DNA of 36,880 bases from contig JAJPJF010000279.1 in the NCBI GenBank assembly GCA_021324415.1, forward strand, positions 1 to 36,880, in the 5' to 3' direction. Shown here piece after piece: positions 17,495-26,116 of this stretch. The stretch is from Nostocales cyanobacterium Centralia_MAG_434 (GTDB taxonomy: Bacteria > Cyanobacteriota > Cyanobacteriia > Cyanobacteriales > Nostocaceae). How positions within the stretch are numbered: the first letter of the stretch is position 1; each line of letters starts with the position of its first letter. Below the pieces are notes generated by a model. It was given only the letters and a program-made list of their open reading frames with translations. It had not been told where the DNA came from and did not search any database. Both the position numbers and the translations under genes were made by a program.

Positions 17495-20302
17495 ATGCCT
17501 TTTCTTTTCAAGCTGCGTCGTCCATTTATTCTTTTAGGCTTGTTACTCAGTTTTCTCTTTAGTGAGACGCTGTTGCCAAGCAATTTTACCAACGCCGCAA
17601 CACCAACAGCAGTCGCACCAGTATCCGGTCTTGCACTGACTCAAGGTGTACGTAAAACGGTATTGGACAACGGCTTAACAGTACTGACTAAGGAAATCCA
17701 CACTGCACCAGTGGTAAGTGTGCATGTATGGTATCGTGTTGGTTCACGTAATGAGGGACCGGGAGTCAATGGTATTTCCCATCAACTAGAGCATTTAATG
17801 TTCAAAGGTACCCATGATCGTCCAGTACAGTTTGGTCGATTGTTTAGTGCTTTGGGCAGTCAATTCAATGCTTTTACCAGCTATGACGAGACTGCGTATT
17901 TTAACACGGTAGAGCGCAACAAGTTAGAAGCACTGCTAACTCTAGAAGCTGATCGCATGGAAAATGCGTTGATTGGCCAAGAGCAACTTACAAGTGAGAA
18001 GCGCGTGGTCATTTCAGAGTTGCAGGGATATGAAAATTCACCAGGTTATCGTCTCAATCGCGCTGTCATGCGATCTGCATTCCCTAATCAACCCTATGGG
18101 TTACCTGTAGGGGGTACAAAAGCCGATGTTGAGAAATTCACATTAGAACAGGTACGGAATTACTACAAGACTTATTACAGCCCTTCTGATGCAACTTTGG
18201 TGATTACAGGCGATTTTGCCACGGAACCTGTTCTCAAAACCATTAAAGAAACTTTTGGTAAGCTGCAAAAACGGGGAGTCCCTAATCAGGGAACACCAAG
18301 ACCAAAAGAAGTAGCAAATATCCCCCCATCTTCTGCTAACTCAACCAAAAAAGCACCTATAGTCTTAAAACAGCCAGGGAGTGCTGCACTATTAGACGTC
18401 GTCTATCCCCTCCCAAATATCACTCATCCCGATGTACCTGCGATCGATGTGATGGATGCTATCCTCACAGGAGGACGGAGTTCTAGACTTTACCAAGCTT
18501 TGGTAGAAAGTGGCTTAGCAAGTTCAGTTGGTGCTAATCCTTCAGAACTGATTGCTGGAGGTTGGTATAACATTAGTGCTACGGCTGCTCCCGGTAAAGA
18601 GCTATCGAAAATCAACCAAGTGTTGCAACAGTCATTGACTAAATTGCAACAAGAACCAGTGACAACCGAAGAGCTGAATCGGTCGAAGGTACAGCTACAG
18701 GCTTCTTTTATACTTAGTAACCAAGATATCACCAGTCAAGCAAGTCAACTTGCCTTTAACCAAACAATTGCTGGAGATTATCGCTATGTAGAGCGTTATC
18801 TTGCAGCGGTTGCTAAAGTGACACCAGCAGACATACAGCGGGTAGCAAAAACTTACCTCAATCCTGCTCAACAAACTATCGGCCTTTTTGAACCGACTCA
18901 ACCAAATGGTAAACCAGGGACTTCAAACGCTGGCACTGGTCGTACTGCTGAAAATTTCAGCCCTGGTAAGCCTGTAGATCCAGCAGAACTTGCCAAATAT
19001 CTGCCGCCTGCCACATCAGCAACTGTTTCTAATAAACAAGAGCTACCAGAGCGATTCACTCTCAAGAATGGGTTAAAGGTTCTCTTATTAGCCGACCACA
19101 GTGTCCCTACTATTAATTTAACTGGACAAGTGGATGCCGGTAGTGAGTTTGATACCAATCAAAAAGCAGGTCTAGCAGGTCTAACTGCTGCCAATTTGAT
19201 GAATGGAACCAAGACACAAAATGCTCTGAGTTTGGCGAAAACTCTAGAAGACAAAGGAGCGAGTTTGGGTTTCTCTGCTGGACGCGAGGGAGTCACAATT
19301 GGTGGAAATGGGCTGTCTACGAATCTGCCGAGATTGATTAAAACCTTAGCAGATGTACTGCAAAATGCGACTTTCCCAAGTGATCAACTAGAACTGAGTC
19401 GTCAGCGAGCATTAATTAGTCTTAAAGTACAGCTAGATGATCCTCGTGCACTGGGAAGACGTTTATTCCAACAGGCCATTTACCCAGAAAATCATCCGTT
19501 TCATAGCTTTCCCACACAAGAGAGCTTAAAAGCGATTACTCGGGATGATTTGGTAAGCTTCTATCAAGAACATTACCGTCCAGATACGACAACCTTGGCT
19601 TTGGTAGGTGATTTTGACCCAACTCAAGTCAAGACTCTACTGAATCAGACTTTTGACCAATGGCAGGCAAAGGGTCAGCCCCCAGCACTTAACATACCTC
19701 CAGTCTCATTCCCACAAAGTACCACACGTCAGAATCAGGTCATTCCTGGTAAGGCCGAGGCTGTGACTTACATTGGTTACAATGGCATTTCGCGGAAAGA
19801 CCCCCGTTATTATGCTGCTATCATCCTGAATCAAATTTTAGGTGGCGACACCTTATCTAGCCGCTTGGGTACTGAGGTACGCGATCGCCTGGGTCTGACT
19901 TATGGTATCTACAGTGCTTTTGCCGCTGGTATTTCTCCTGGTCCGTTCTTAATCCAAATGCAGACTGCTCCTGGAGATGCTCAAAAGGCGATCACTAGTA
20001 CCCTAGCTTTACTGAAACAGTTGCGAGAGAAAGGTGTCACTGAAGCTGAGCTGAATAACGCGAAACGCTCTATCACTAGCAACTACCCTGTAGACTTAGC
20101 TAGTCCTAGTGATGTTGCCACTATCATTTTGGATAATTCTATTTATGGGCTTTCTCCAGCGGAAATCCGAGAATTTCCCAAGCAAGTTCAATCTGTAACC
20201 ATGGCTCAAATTCAACAAACAATTCAGGAGTTAATTCATCCAGAGAACTTAGTGATTGTTACCACTGGACCTGGAGACACTGTACCAAAAGGTAGTAGCT
20301 GA
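17495..20302 (+). CDS. Two-domain M16 (pitrilysin/insulinase) zinc metallopeptidase, exported
   Basis: A 935-residue protein from the ATG giving MPFLFKLRRPF. The N-terminus is a signal peptide or anchor: basic start, hydrophobic core at about 10-22 (FILLGLLLSFLF), then an Ala-rich stretch. The zinc site is the inverted motif HQLEH (His96, Glu99, His100), with the distal ligand Glu175 in VVISELQGYENSPG. The second half (from about 515) repeats the M16 fold, starting at FTLKNGLKVLLL, but has no HxxEH (LAGLTAANLMNGT instead). It is therefore the inactive partner half fused in one chain, as in pitrilysin. The conserved R-Y-like C-terminal segment (RLGTEVRDRLGLTYGIYS) is present. Likely processes peptides in periplasm or thylakoid lumen (inference). 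An earlier in-frame start exists but would include the leader terminator region. Confidence 0.93.
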   Translation: MPFLFKLRRPFILLGLLLSFLFSETLLPSNFTNAATPTAVAPVSGLALTQGVRKTVLDNGLTVLTKEIHTAPVVSVHVWYRVGSRNEGPGVNGISHQLEHLMFKGTHDRPVQFGRLFSALGSQFNAFTSYDETAYFNTVERNKLEALLTLEADRMENALIGQEQLTSEKRVVISELQGYENSPGYRLNRAVMRSAFPNQPYGLPVGGTKADVEKFTLEQVRNYYKTYYSPSDATLVITGDFATEPVLKTIKETFGKLQKRGVPNQGTPRPKEVANIPPSSANSTKKAPIVLKQPGSAALLDVVYPLPNITHPDVPAIDVMDAILTGGRSSRLYQALVESGLASSVGANPSELIAGGWYNISATAAPGKELSKINQVLQQSLTKLQQEPVTTEELNRSKVQLQASFILSNQDITSQASQLAFNQTIAGDYRYVERYLAAVAKVTPADIQRVAKTYLNPAQQTIGLFEPTQPNGKPGTSNAGTGRTAENFSPGKPVDPAELAKYLPPATSATVSNKQELPERFTLKNGLKVLLLADHSVPTINLTGQVDAGSEFDTNQKAGLAGLTAANLMNGTKTQNALSLAKTLEDKGASLGFSAGREGVTIGGNGLSTNLPRLIKTLADVLQNATFPSDQLELSRQRALISLKVQLDDPRALGRRLFQQAIYPENHPFHSFPTQESLKAITRDDLVSFYQEHYRPDTTTLALVGDFDPTQVKTLLNQTFDQWQAKGQPPALNIPPVSFPQSTTRQNQVIPGKAEAVTYIGYNGISRKDPRYYAAIILNQILGGDTLSSRLGTEVRDRLGLTYGIYSAFAAGISPGPFLIQMQTAPGDAQKAITSTLALLKQLREKGVTEAELNNAKRSITSNYPVDLASPSDVATIILDNSIYGLSPAEIREFPKQVQSVTMAQIQQTIQELIHPENLVIVTTGPGDTVPKGSS

Positions 20303-20346
20303 CCAAATCCAGCTAGTTTGTCTCTAGTCTTTCATTGAAAATCCCC

Positions 20347-20379
20347 AGAATCCCGGTTTCTTCAAGAAACCGGGATTCT
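20347..20379. repeat. 33-bp dispersed palindrome, copy 1
   Basis: Perfect 16-bp arms around one base; the centre is CCCGGTTTCTTCAAGAAACC. It lies 44 bases after the M16 stop and just beyond the 3' end of the oppositely oriented tRNA-Arg. It probably serves as a bidirectional terminator or RNA-end stabiliser here. The same core recurs at 26027-26059 and 36509-36541. Similarity outside the core is weak for this copy. Confidence 0.85.
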
Positions 20380-20439
20380 CGTTGCGCACAAACTGCATTT
20401 GATGCTAATCAAACAGACTCAAAACTTGTTTGTGTAAAA

Positions 20440-20513
20440 CGAGCGCGGCAGGACTCGAACCTGCGACAGACTGCTTAGAAGGCAGTTACTCTATCCACCT
20501 GAGTTACGCGCCC
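20440..20513 (-). tRNA. tRNA-Arg (anticodon TCT)
   Basis: On the minus strand the 74-base cloverleaf has acceptor GGGCGCG paired with CGCGCTC (one G-U), D arm with CTCA...GGTGGATAGAG, anticodon stem ACTGC/GCAGT with loop CTTCTAA (anticodon TCT, reading AGA), and T arm GCAGG-TTCGAGT-CCTGC. The discriminator is G and CCA is not encoded. It stands alone between the M16 gene and the next unknown gene. Confidence 0.95.
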
Positions 20514-20716
20514 ATTATAAGACACTGGCTCTAAAAAAGAGTCAGCTTCACTATTTTATCTGTATCCGCAGCAAATTGCAATCAAAAATTGCAGATTCCA
20601 TATTGGCAAGGCTAAGATGCAAGTCGAAAGTTAGTATATGTAAACTAACATAGTCGAGAGTTATCATAGTCTCTTGTGTTAAAAATGCCCCCTGTGAGGA
20701 GTTATTTGCCAGTGCC

Positions 20717-21376
20717 ATGTTTATTCTCAAACGGCAGGATGTTGAGATATCGACCATTCAGCACCCAAAGCGGGATCAGCACGTGCCGATCCTTCATTAT
20801 CAGGGGCAAACCTTTCGATTGATTAGCGTTTTTAAACCCAACCAACAAGAAGAAGCTAGAGCTTTGTGGCGAGAATTAACCGATCAACGAGGCAAAGCTT
20901 GTGTTTTGCTAGAAGAGTCAGAGCAATATAGCGTCTGGGGGAAAATTCGTTTAGAGCAATTTAGTACGGATACAAGTCATCAGCAAAAAAGCGAGATTTT
21001 AACGCTTGCTAGCATTCTGCTACTACAAGCAGTATACATGGATATTGAAGAGTTTTTAGGATCTCGGCAAGCTGGATTATTTGAGAAAGATATTGTGGAA
21101 GTATTGCAGCATGGGCAATTTCCCCATCTGTCTTCCTCAAACGCTGTCAGAGAATTGCTAACTATAAACCCGCTACAGGCAAACCAAATGCTGATTTGGC
21201 AGGAACGTTATGTGATCATCCTGTTGCAAGAACTACATCGCCTAGCCAAAGCCTATTTTGGCAATACAAACTTTGCTTATCAAGTCGAGGAGCGCTTACA
21301 AGATATGCCAGAAGGAGAGCGATCGCTTTTTATGAGTTGGCTAAATCAATCTTCTATGAGTAAACTATGGCATTAA
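20717..21376 (+). CDS. Conserved cyanobacterial protein of unknown function
   Basis: A 219-residue soluble protein without signal peptide or membrane segment. The N-terminus (FILKRQDVEISTIQHPKRD, then VPILHYQGQTFRLISVFK) looks like a beta-rich domain with strongly conserved-looking residues. Residues from about 85 on are helical and Leu/Gln-rich (ILTLASILLLQAVYMDIEEFLG; YVIILLQELHRLAKAYFG). I recognise this kind of sequence as a conserved hypothetical in cyanobacteria but know no function, and no named domain can be assigned. The ATG is the first good start. The 203 bases upstream to the divergent tRNA gene would hold its promoter. The following gene is 136 bases away on the same strand. Confidence 0.8.
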   Translation: MFILKRQDVEISTIQHPKRDQHVPILHYQGQTFRLISVFKPNQQEEARALWRELTDQRGKACVLLEESEQYSVWGKIRLEQFSTDTSHQQKSEILTLASILLLQAVYMDIEEFLGSRQAGLFEKDIVEVLQHGQFPHLSSSNAVRELLTINPLQANQMLIWQERYVIILLQELHRLAKAYFGNTNFAYQVEERLQDMPEGERSLFMSWLNQSSMSKLWH

Positions 21377-21512
21377 GACATAGCAGTTTCTCTGAACAAT
21401 GGGTGACCTAGAACTCTGGAGATGAATTCATTTGCTCCTTATCAAAACGGGTGCTTCCCATACAATTTATTAACACAAATACTGCTAGAGTTCATATATA
21501 CAATAAAGTTCT

Positions 21513-22391
21513 ATGAGTAGCGCTTACGACAAATCATACCGACCGAAATTTATGTTAACCACCCAGAACATCGTCCTGGCTAGCATAGGCTGGGGTGTGT
21601 TGGCACTGTTGTATTTTTTACTGTTTAGTGCCAAAATTCCTACTTCAGATGGCATAGAAAGGCGTGCTGACTGGTACTTGATTGGTACAAATATACTAGA
21701 AGCTGCTGCCTATCTGGGTGCAGGTCTCTTATGTTTGAGGAATTGGCGCAGTCCGCAAATTGTCAGTGGTCGGAATGTTTGGTTGGCAATTGGGGTAGGT
21801 ATGCTTTCTTATTTTCTTGGAGGAATATTTTTTGGCTACACGGAAATTGTTTTAAAAGAAGAACCTATAGTTTCCTTTGGTGACGTATTTTTTGTGATAA
21901 CCTACATATTATTAGGTGTAGGTATGATTTTGGCAGTAGCTTCTAGACGAATCAATCTAGAAAAATGGCAGTGGTTGATTGTATTGGCAATTGGAGCCTT
22001 TGGTAGTGCATTAGCCTGGTTGATTTCTAATCAGCCAAAGGGAGCAGTGGAACAGGTGCCTAGATGGGCAGAAAATATCGCTCCTATTTTAAATTGGTTT
22101 TATATTGTCAGTGACGTGCTACTGTTAATCATCGCCACTATCCTGCTGTTAGCCTTTTGGGGGGGTCGAGTCTCCCTTTCATGGCGTATGATAGCAGCAG
22201 CAGCGTTTTCGCTCTACATCGCAGATATGTGGTTTAAATATGCCACCAATTGGATCATTAATTATCAAAGTGGGGAGATATTAGAAGTATTTTGGGTATG
22301 GAGTGGAGTTTTATTTGGTATGGGCGCTGTCCTGGAATACGACGCATCATCAAATCGTCCACGACGGGACCGTGGACGCAAAAGAGCTTAG
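21513..22391 (+). CDS. Multi-pass membrane protein of unknown function
   Basis: A 292-residue integral membrane protein with about eight hydrophobic helices (for example IVLASIGWGVLALLYFLLF at about 18-36, NVWLAIGVGMLSYFLGGIFF, VFFVITYILLGVGMILAVAS, WLIVLAIGAFGSALAWLIS, VLLLIIATILLLAFW). It ends in a short basic cytoplasmic tail (RPRRDRGRKRA). No transporter, sensor or enzyme motif is recognisable. It is followed after only ten bases by the helix-turn-helix gene, so the two are probably co-transcribed. A membrane protein paired with a DNA-binding protein could suggest signalling, but nothing in either sequence proves this. Confidence 0.8.
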   Translation: MSSAYDKSYRPKFMLTTQNIVLASIGWGVLALLYFLLFSAKIPTSDGIERRADWYLIGTNILEAAAYLGAGLLCLRNWRSPQIVSGRNVWLAIGVGMLSYFLGGIFFGYTEIVLKEEPIVSFGDVFFVITYILLGVGMILAVASRRINLEKWQWLIVLAIGAFGSALAWLISNQPKGAVEQVPRWAENIAPILNWFYIVSDVLLLIIATILLLAFWGGRVSLSWRMIAAAAFSLYIADMWFKYATNWIINYQSGEILEVFWVWSGVLFGMGAVLEYDASSNRPRRDRGRKRA

Positions 22392-22401
22392 ATAAAGATT
22401 T

Positions 22402-23448
22402 TTGGTGTCTACCGTGAGAAAACTAACAGATTCTGATAAACAAGAAATTCTCAAGTTATATCGCGAGACTGCCGAAACGACCTCAACTTTGGCGGAGCGT
22501 TATGACGTAAGTAATTCGACAATTAGCCGCCTACTGAAAAGTACCTTGCCAGAAGACGAGTATGAGTACCTCGTTTCTTTAAAGCGTGCTGCTAGAACTC
22601 CAGAAGGAAGGGCACAGGTAAGCTATGACCATCCACCTGTATTCTCTCAGGCAGAGCCACAGGTAGAAGTTAAAGTTCCAGAAACTCCTGTTCCTCAAAA
22701 AAAGGTTCAGATACAGAAGCCAATCATACAGAAGCAACAGGAGCCGCCAGCACAGCCAGAGCAACCCATCCCTCAGGATGGCAAGGAGTCCAATGCTATT
22801 GTTCGGCGGGTAAAGCGTCGCTCGTCAGCGGCGTATCAACCGGAGCAAGCAGTAGGCGAGCAATTGGAACTTTTTGAACAACAACCTCCACAAGTTAAAA
22901 GCATTCCGAGTCCTCAGTTTATAGAGGATACACGTGCGGTTATAGAGGATACACGTCCGGAAGCTAACGTTATAGCCCAAATGCTGGGTGAAGACTTGTT
23001 GGATGAGTCGGAAGATTTGGAGGATCTAGAGGATTTAGACGAAGATGATGAATACCTAGATGAAGATGAAGAAGACTTTGATATTGCTCCACCTATAGTT
23101 ACCAGACCAAGACCCGGTGACTCATTAGTTCGAGTTTTGCCGCTGTCAGCAGCCAGTTTACCTAAAACTTGTTATCTAGTGATAGACCGATCTTCTGAAT
23201 TAATCACTCGACCCCTCAGAGATTTTGGTGACTTAGGGCAAATTCCTAATCTGGAAACTCAGCAAAGAACGCTGCCAGTGTTTGATAACCATCGTGTGGC
23301 CAAGCGCTTCTCAACAAAGCGCGATCGCGTGATCAAGGTCCCTGACAGTAAAATGTTGCATAAAGCTCGCTATCATCTGCAGGCAAAAGGTATTACGCGA
23401 CTGCTGATTGACGGACAAGTCTACTCCTTGTCGTCTAGTGCACACTAA
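22402..23448 (+). CDS. Helix-turn-helix protein with acidic middle region
   Basis: A 348-residue protein; the start is a TTG at 22402 or one of the GTG codons at 22405 and 22414, and no early ATG exists. Residues about 7-50 (SDKQEILKLYRETAETTSTL and AERYDVSNSTISRLLK) form a transposase-type helix-turn-helix. The middle is Pro/Gln/Glu-rich and then very acidic (EDLEDLEDLDEDDEYLDEDE). The C-terminal about 110 residues (from SLVRVLPLSAASLPKTCYLV) are a compact conserved domain ending in GITRLLIDGQVYSLSS. A 21-base tandem duplication at 22920-22961 gives IEDTRAVIEDTRP. Despite the HTH there is no catalytic transposase domain, so a DNA-binding regulator conserved in cyanobacteria is more likely. 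It appears to form an operon with the membrane protein before it. Confidence 0.75.
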   Translation: MVSTVRKLTDSDKQEILKLYRETAETTSTLAERYDVSNSTISRLLKSTLPEDEYEYLVSLKRAARTPEGRAQVSYDHPPVFSQAEPQVEVKVPETPVPQKKVQIQKPIIQKQQEPPAQPEQPIPQDGKESNAIVRRVKRRSSAAYQPEQAVGEQLELFEQQPPQVKSIPSPQFIEDTRAVIEDTRPEANVIAQMLGEDLLDESEDLEDLEDLDEDDEYLDEDEEDFDIAPPIVTRPRPGDSLVRVLPLSAASLPKTCYLVIDRSSELITRPLRDFGDLGQIPNLETQQRTLPVFDNHRVAKRFSTKRDRVIKVPDSKMLHKARYHLQAKGITRLLIDGQVYSLSSSAH

Positions 23449-23454
23449 ATAAAA

Positions 23455-23517
23455 GTTAGGAGTTAGGAGTTAGGAGTTAGGAGTTAGGAGTTAGGAGTTA
23501 GGAGTTAGGAGTTAGGA
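23455..23517. repeat. Nine perfect GTTAGGA heptamers (STRR)
   Basis: Nine identical head-to-tail copies begin seven bases after the stop of the HTH gene. Such heptameric short tandemly repeated repeats are a hallmark of heterocyst-forming cyanobacterial genomes. Perfect identity implies recent expansion, and length variation between strains is expected. Confidence 0.97.
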
Positions 23518-23685
23518 GGAGCCACTGCGCTCTTGCGGGTCTCCCGACAGTCCCGCAAGTGGCGTCGAACTGTCCGTTGGAGTTCCCTCCGTTGTAGCAA
23601 CTGGCGTTGGGGAGCAGGGAATGAGGCATTGCATAGAGTGTCCTCCTTGTCCCCTCTGTCCCCCTGTCCCCCCTGCTCCAGTATT
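23518..23685. repeat. Dispersed repeat module ending in a C-rich (G-quadruplex-type) tract
   Basis: After the heptamers comes GAGCCACTGCGCTCTTGC and paired TGCGGG/CCCGCA words (23535-23560). Then comes TTGTAGCAACTGGCGTTG, the inverse of a word at 8669, and finally C-runs separated by TGT/TCTGT (23641-23682). The other strand carries at least four G-runs there. The relative at 35385-35445 is G-rich on the plus strand with the order reversed. No coding potential is seen. Confidence 0.7.
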
Positions 23686-23753
23686 CAATATTTATAAAAC
23701 TTTATAAAAATATATAATTATATATAAATGTTCCTGGGATTGAAGTGTTGGAT

Positions 23754-23870
23754 CACGGATAAACCGAGGCATTTACCGTGTTAAAATAAAAAAATTCCTC
23801 CAAATTTCGACCGGATTTCCGGGGATATAAGCGAGCCGAAAGGGTGCTCGTCACTTATACTACTTCGGTC
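23754..23870 (+). promoter_or_regulatory. Folded 5' leader upstream of sir
   Basis: Two structures precede the sir ATG by 38-155 bases. Stem A is CACGG-A-TAAA / TTTA-CCGTG (23754-23780). Stem B is TATAAGCGAGC paired with GCTCG-TCA-CTTATA (23826-23859, 11 pairs with a three-base bulge and a nine-base loop, CGAAAGGGT). It is enclosed by GACCG (23809-23813) and CGGTC (23866-23870). I do not recognise a known riboswitch class. It may be a regulatory leader or a promoter-proximal structure. Confidence 0.45.
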
Positions 23871-23908
23871 TTTGCTGATGCCTTTTTTAGAAAAACTGTA
23901 CCTCTCCA

Positions 23909-25939
23909 ATGGTTAAATCTGCTCCTTCCCCGACCACAAGCCGCAAACCTTCCAAAGTTGAAGCGCTCAAAGAACGCAGCAATTTTTTGCGTGAGCCTGT
24001 AGCAACCGAGATTCTTCAAGATACAACTCATTTTAGTGAAGATGCAGTTCAAATTCTCAAGTTTCACGGCTCTTATCAGCAAGATAACCGAGATAATCGA
24101 GTTAAGGGGCAGGAGAAAGATTATCAGTTTATGCTGCGGACAAAAAATCCTGGTGGATTTGTACCGCCCCAACTGTATCTCACCTTAGACCAGCTGGCTG
24201 ATGAGTATGGTAACCACACACTGCGCGCAACCACTCGTCAAGGCTTTCAGCTTCATGGGATTTTGAAGAAAAATCTCAAGGCAACACTTGCCACTATTAT
24301 CAAAAATATGGGTACAACGCTGGGAGCTTGCGGCGACTTGAACCGCAATGTCATGGCTCCTCCAGCTCCCTTTAAAAATAAGCCCGAATATCAGTATGCC
24401 TGGGAATATGCTGATAATATCGCTGAGTTGCTTACACCCCAAACCGGAGCCTATTACGAGATTTGGCTGGATGGGGAAATGGCAATTAGCGCTGAAGAAA
24501 GCCCAGAAGTAAAAGCGGCGAGACAGAAAAATGGCACAGGGACAATCTTCCACGATCAGGAAGAACCCATTTATGGCACTAACTACATGCCCCGTAAGTT
24601 TAAAGTTAGTGTGACAGTTCCGGGTGATAATTCTATTGACCTCTATACCCAAGACCTCTCCTTGGTTGTGATTACCAATGACAAGGGAGAGTTAGAAGGA
24701 TTTAATGTCTTTGCTGGTGGCGGTTTGGGACGAACCCACAACAAAGAAGAAACTTTTGCCAGGTTGGCAGACTCCGTTTGCTATGTGGCAAAAGAAGATG
24801 TATACGACATCGTTAAGGCAATTGTTGCAACTCAAAGAGATTACGGCGATCGCACCGACCGTCGTCATGCTCGCTTAAAATATCTCATCCATGACTGGGG
24901 CGTTGACAAATTCCGCTCAATGGTGGAGAAGTATTTTGGCAAACAACTTGCACCCTCTAAACCACTACCAGAATTTAAATATAAAGACTTCTTGGGCTGG
25001 AATGAACAAGGTGATGGCAACCTGTTCTTAGGTATTTCTATTGACAATGGTCGCATTAAAGATGAAGGAGACTTCCAACTGAAAACCGCTTTGCGGAAAA
25101 TTGTTGAGGAGTATAATTTGCCCATTCGCCTGACACCTCACCAAAACGTTATCCTCTGCGACATTGAGCCAGGTCAAAAAAAAGCAATTCAAAAGATTCT
25201 CAACAGTCATGGTGTCGTCTCAGACCCAGGTAAAATTGACCCCCTCGTGCGGTATTCCATGGCTTGTCCTGCTCTACCTACCTGTGGGTTAGCAATCACG
25301 GAGGCAGAAAGGGCAATCCCAGGCATTTTGGAACGGATTCGCGCACTTTTAGATAAAGTTGGTTTACAAAACGAAGAATTTGTGGTAAGGATGACAGGCT
25401 GCCCTAATGGCTGTGCTCGTCCTTATATGGCAGAACTAGGCTTTGTGGGTAGTGCTCCCGAGTCTTACCAGGTTTGGCTAGGGGGTACACCAGATCAAAC
25501 ACGGCTGGCAATGCCTTATATGGAAAGGTTGAATCTGAATGATTTAGAGAACCAGCTAGAACCAATTTTTGTTTACTTCAAGCAGTCACGTAAGCCAGGA
25601 GAAATTTTTGGGGATTTCTGCGATCGCGTTGGGTTCGATGCCATTCGTGAATTCGCTGCTCAGTACGAGTCTCAAGTCGTTGCTTCACCAGAAATCACCG
25701 ACGATAGTGATGGTTTGATTGAGACAATGGCAGACTCTACCACCGCACCAATCACAGAAGAAAGCGAAGGTCAAGAGGTAGCAATAGTGAATACAACCAC
25801 TGCTCCTAGTAGAGGACGGCATCGTATTAGCCTGTATGATGAAGTGTATAACAAGGTCAAAGAGACTGCTAAGAGCCAAGGCAAATCCATGAGCCAATTA
25901 GTGAATGAAGCTCTCATAGAGTTCTTGAAAAATCTGTAG
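23909..25939 (+). CDS. sir: Ferredoxin-dependent sulfite reductase with C-terminal ribbon-helix-helix-like tail
   Basis: A 676-residue enzyme reducing sulfite to sulfide with six electrons from ferredoxin, using siroheme and a [4Fe-4S] cluster, in assimilatory sulfur metabolism. The cluster ligands are Cys453 and Cys459 ([12 protein letters not shown]) and Cys498 and Cys502 ([11 protein letters not shown]). ARPY with ELGFVG marks sulfite rather than nitrite reductase. Siroheme-binding Arg/Lys-rich segments ([26 protein letters not shown]) are present. The enzyme proper ends at about residue 590. A Ser/Thr/Glu linker (591-636) follows, then about 40 residues beginning [18 protein letters not shown] and ending [17 protein letters not shown], which read like a CopG/Arc-type ribbon-helix-helix. 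That tail is absent from the basic family. The ATG is the first in frame. Upstream is a folded leader. Confidence 0.95.
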   Translation: MVKSAPSPTTSRKPSKVEALKERSNFLREPVATEILQDTTHFSEDAVQILKFHGSYQQDNRDNRVKGQEKDYQFMLRTKNPGGFVPPQLYLTLDQLADEYGNHTLRATTRQGFQLHGILKKNLKATLATIIKNMGTTLGACGDLNRNVMAPPAPFKNKPEYQYAWEYADNIAELLTPQTGAYYEIWLDGEMAISAEESPEVKAARQKNGTGTIFHDQEEPIYGTNYMPRKFKVSVTVPGDNSIDLYTQDLSLVVITNDKGELEGFNVFAGGGLGRTHNKEETFARLADSVCYVAKEDVYDIVKAIVATQRDYGDRTDRRHARLKYLIHDWGVDKFRSMVEKYFGKQLAPSKPLPEFKYKDFLGWNEQGDGNLFLGISIDNGRIKDEGDFQLKTALRKIVEEYNLPIRLTPHQNVILCDIEPGQKKAIQKILNSHGVVSDPGKIDPLVRYSMACPALPTCGLAITEAERAIPGILERIRALLDKVGLQNEEFVVRMTGCPNGCARPYMAELGFVGSAPESYQVWLGGTPDQTRLAMPYMERLNLNDLENQLEPIFVYFKQSRKPGEIFGDFCDRVGFDAIREFAAQYESQVVASPEITDDSDGLIETMADSTTAPITEESEGQEVAIVNTTTAPSRGRHRISLYDEVYNKVKETAKSQGKSMSQLVNEALIEFLKNL

Positions 25940-25978
25940 AAACTTGACTTCACTAAGTTTGGGGAAATTTGTTTGCCG

Positions 25979-25996
25979 TGAGGACTTTAGTCCTCA
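25979..25996. terminator. Small palindrome after sir, possible terminator
   Basis: TGAGGACT-TT-AGTCCTCA gives a tight stem 39 bases after the sir stop. There is no T-run after it, so it may act as an mRNA 3' stabiliser or simply be one of the short palindromes common in cyanobacteria. Confidence 0.45.
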
Positions 25997-26016
25997 AGAA
26001 CACTCAAATGCTCACG

Positions 26017-26091
26017 TAAAAGCCTCAGAATCCCGGTTTCTCCAAAAAACCGGGATTCTTGTTTCTCACGAATGATTTAGGATTGCTATAT
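26017..26091 (+). repeat. Dispersed palindrome, copy 2, with extended flanks
   Basis: The 33-base core (26027-26059) has the arms AGAATCCCGGTTT / AAACCGGGATTCT with a slightly decayed centre. On the right it continues as TCTCACGAATGATTTAGG and TTGCTATA, and on the left TAAAAGCCTC. Both flanks are shared, inverted, with copy 3 at 36476-36551. The repeat unit is therefore about 75 bases, not just the palindrome. Confidence 0.85.
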
Positions 26092-26116
26092 ATAGAGAAA
26101 ACACGACGAGTCTAAG

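Noticed and set aside
22402-23448. Transposase or IS element because of the N-terminal HTH.
   Set aside because: No DDE or other catalytic domain, no terminal inverted repeats. The rest is an acidic linker and a separate conserved domain.
23909-25939. Ferredoxin-nitrite reductase as an alternative to sulfite reductase.
   Set aside because: The cluster motif is [11 protein letters not shown] with ELGFVG, typical of sulfite reductase, and there are no nitrate-assimilation neighbours.
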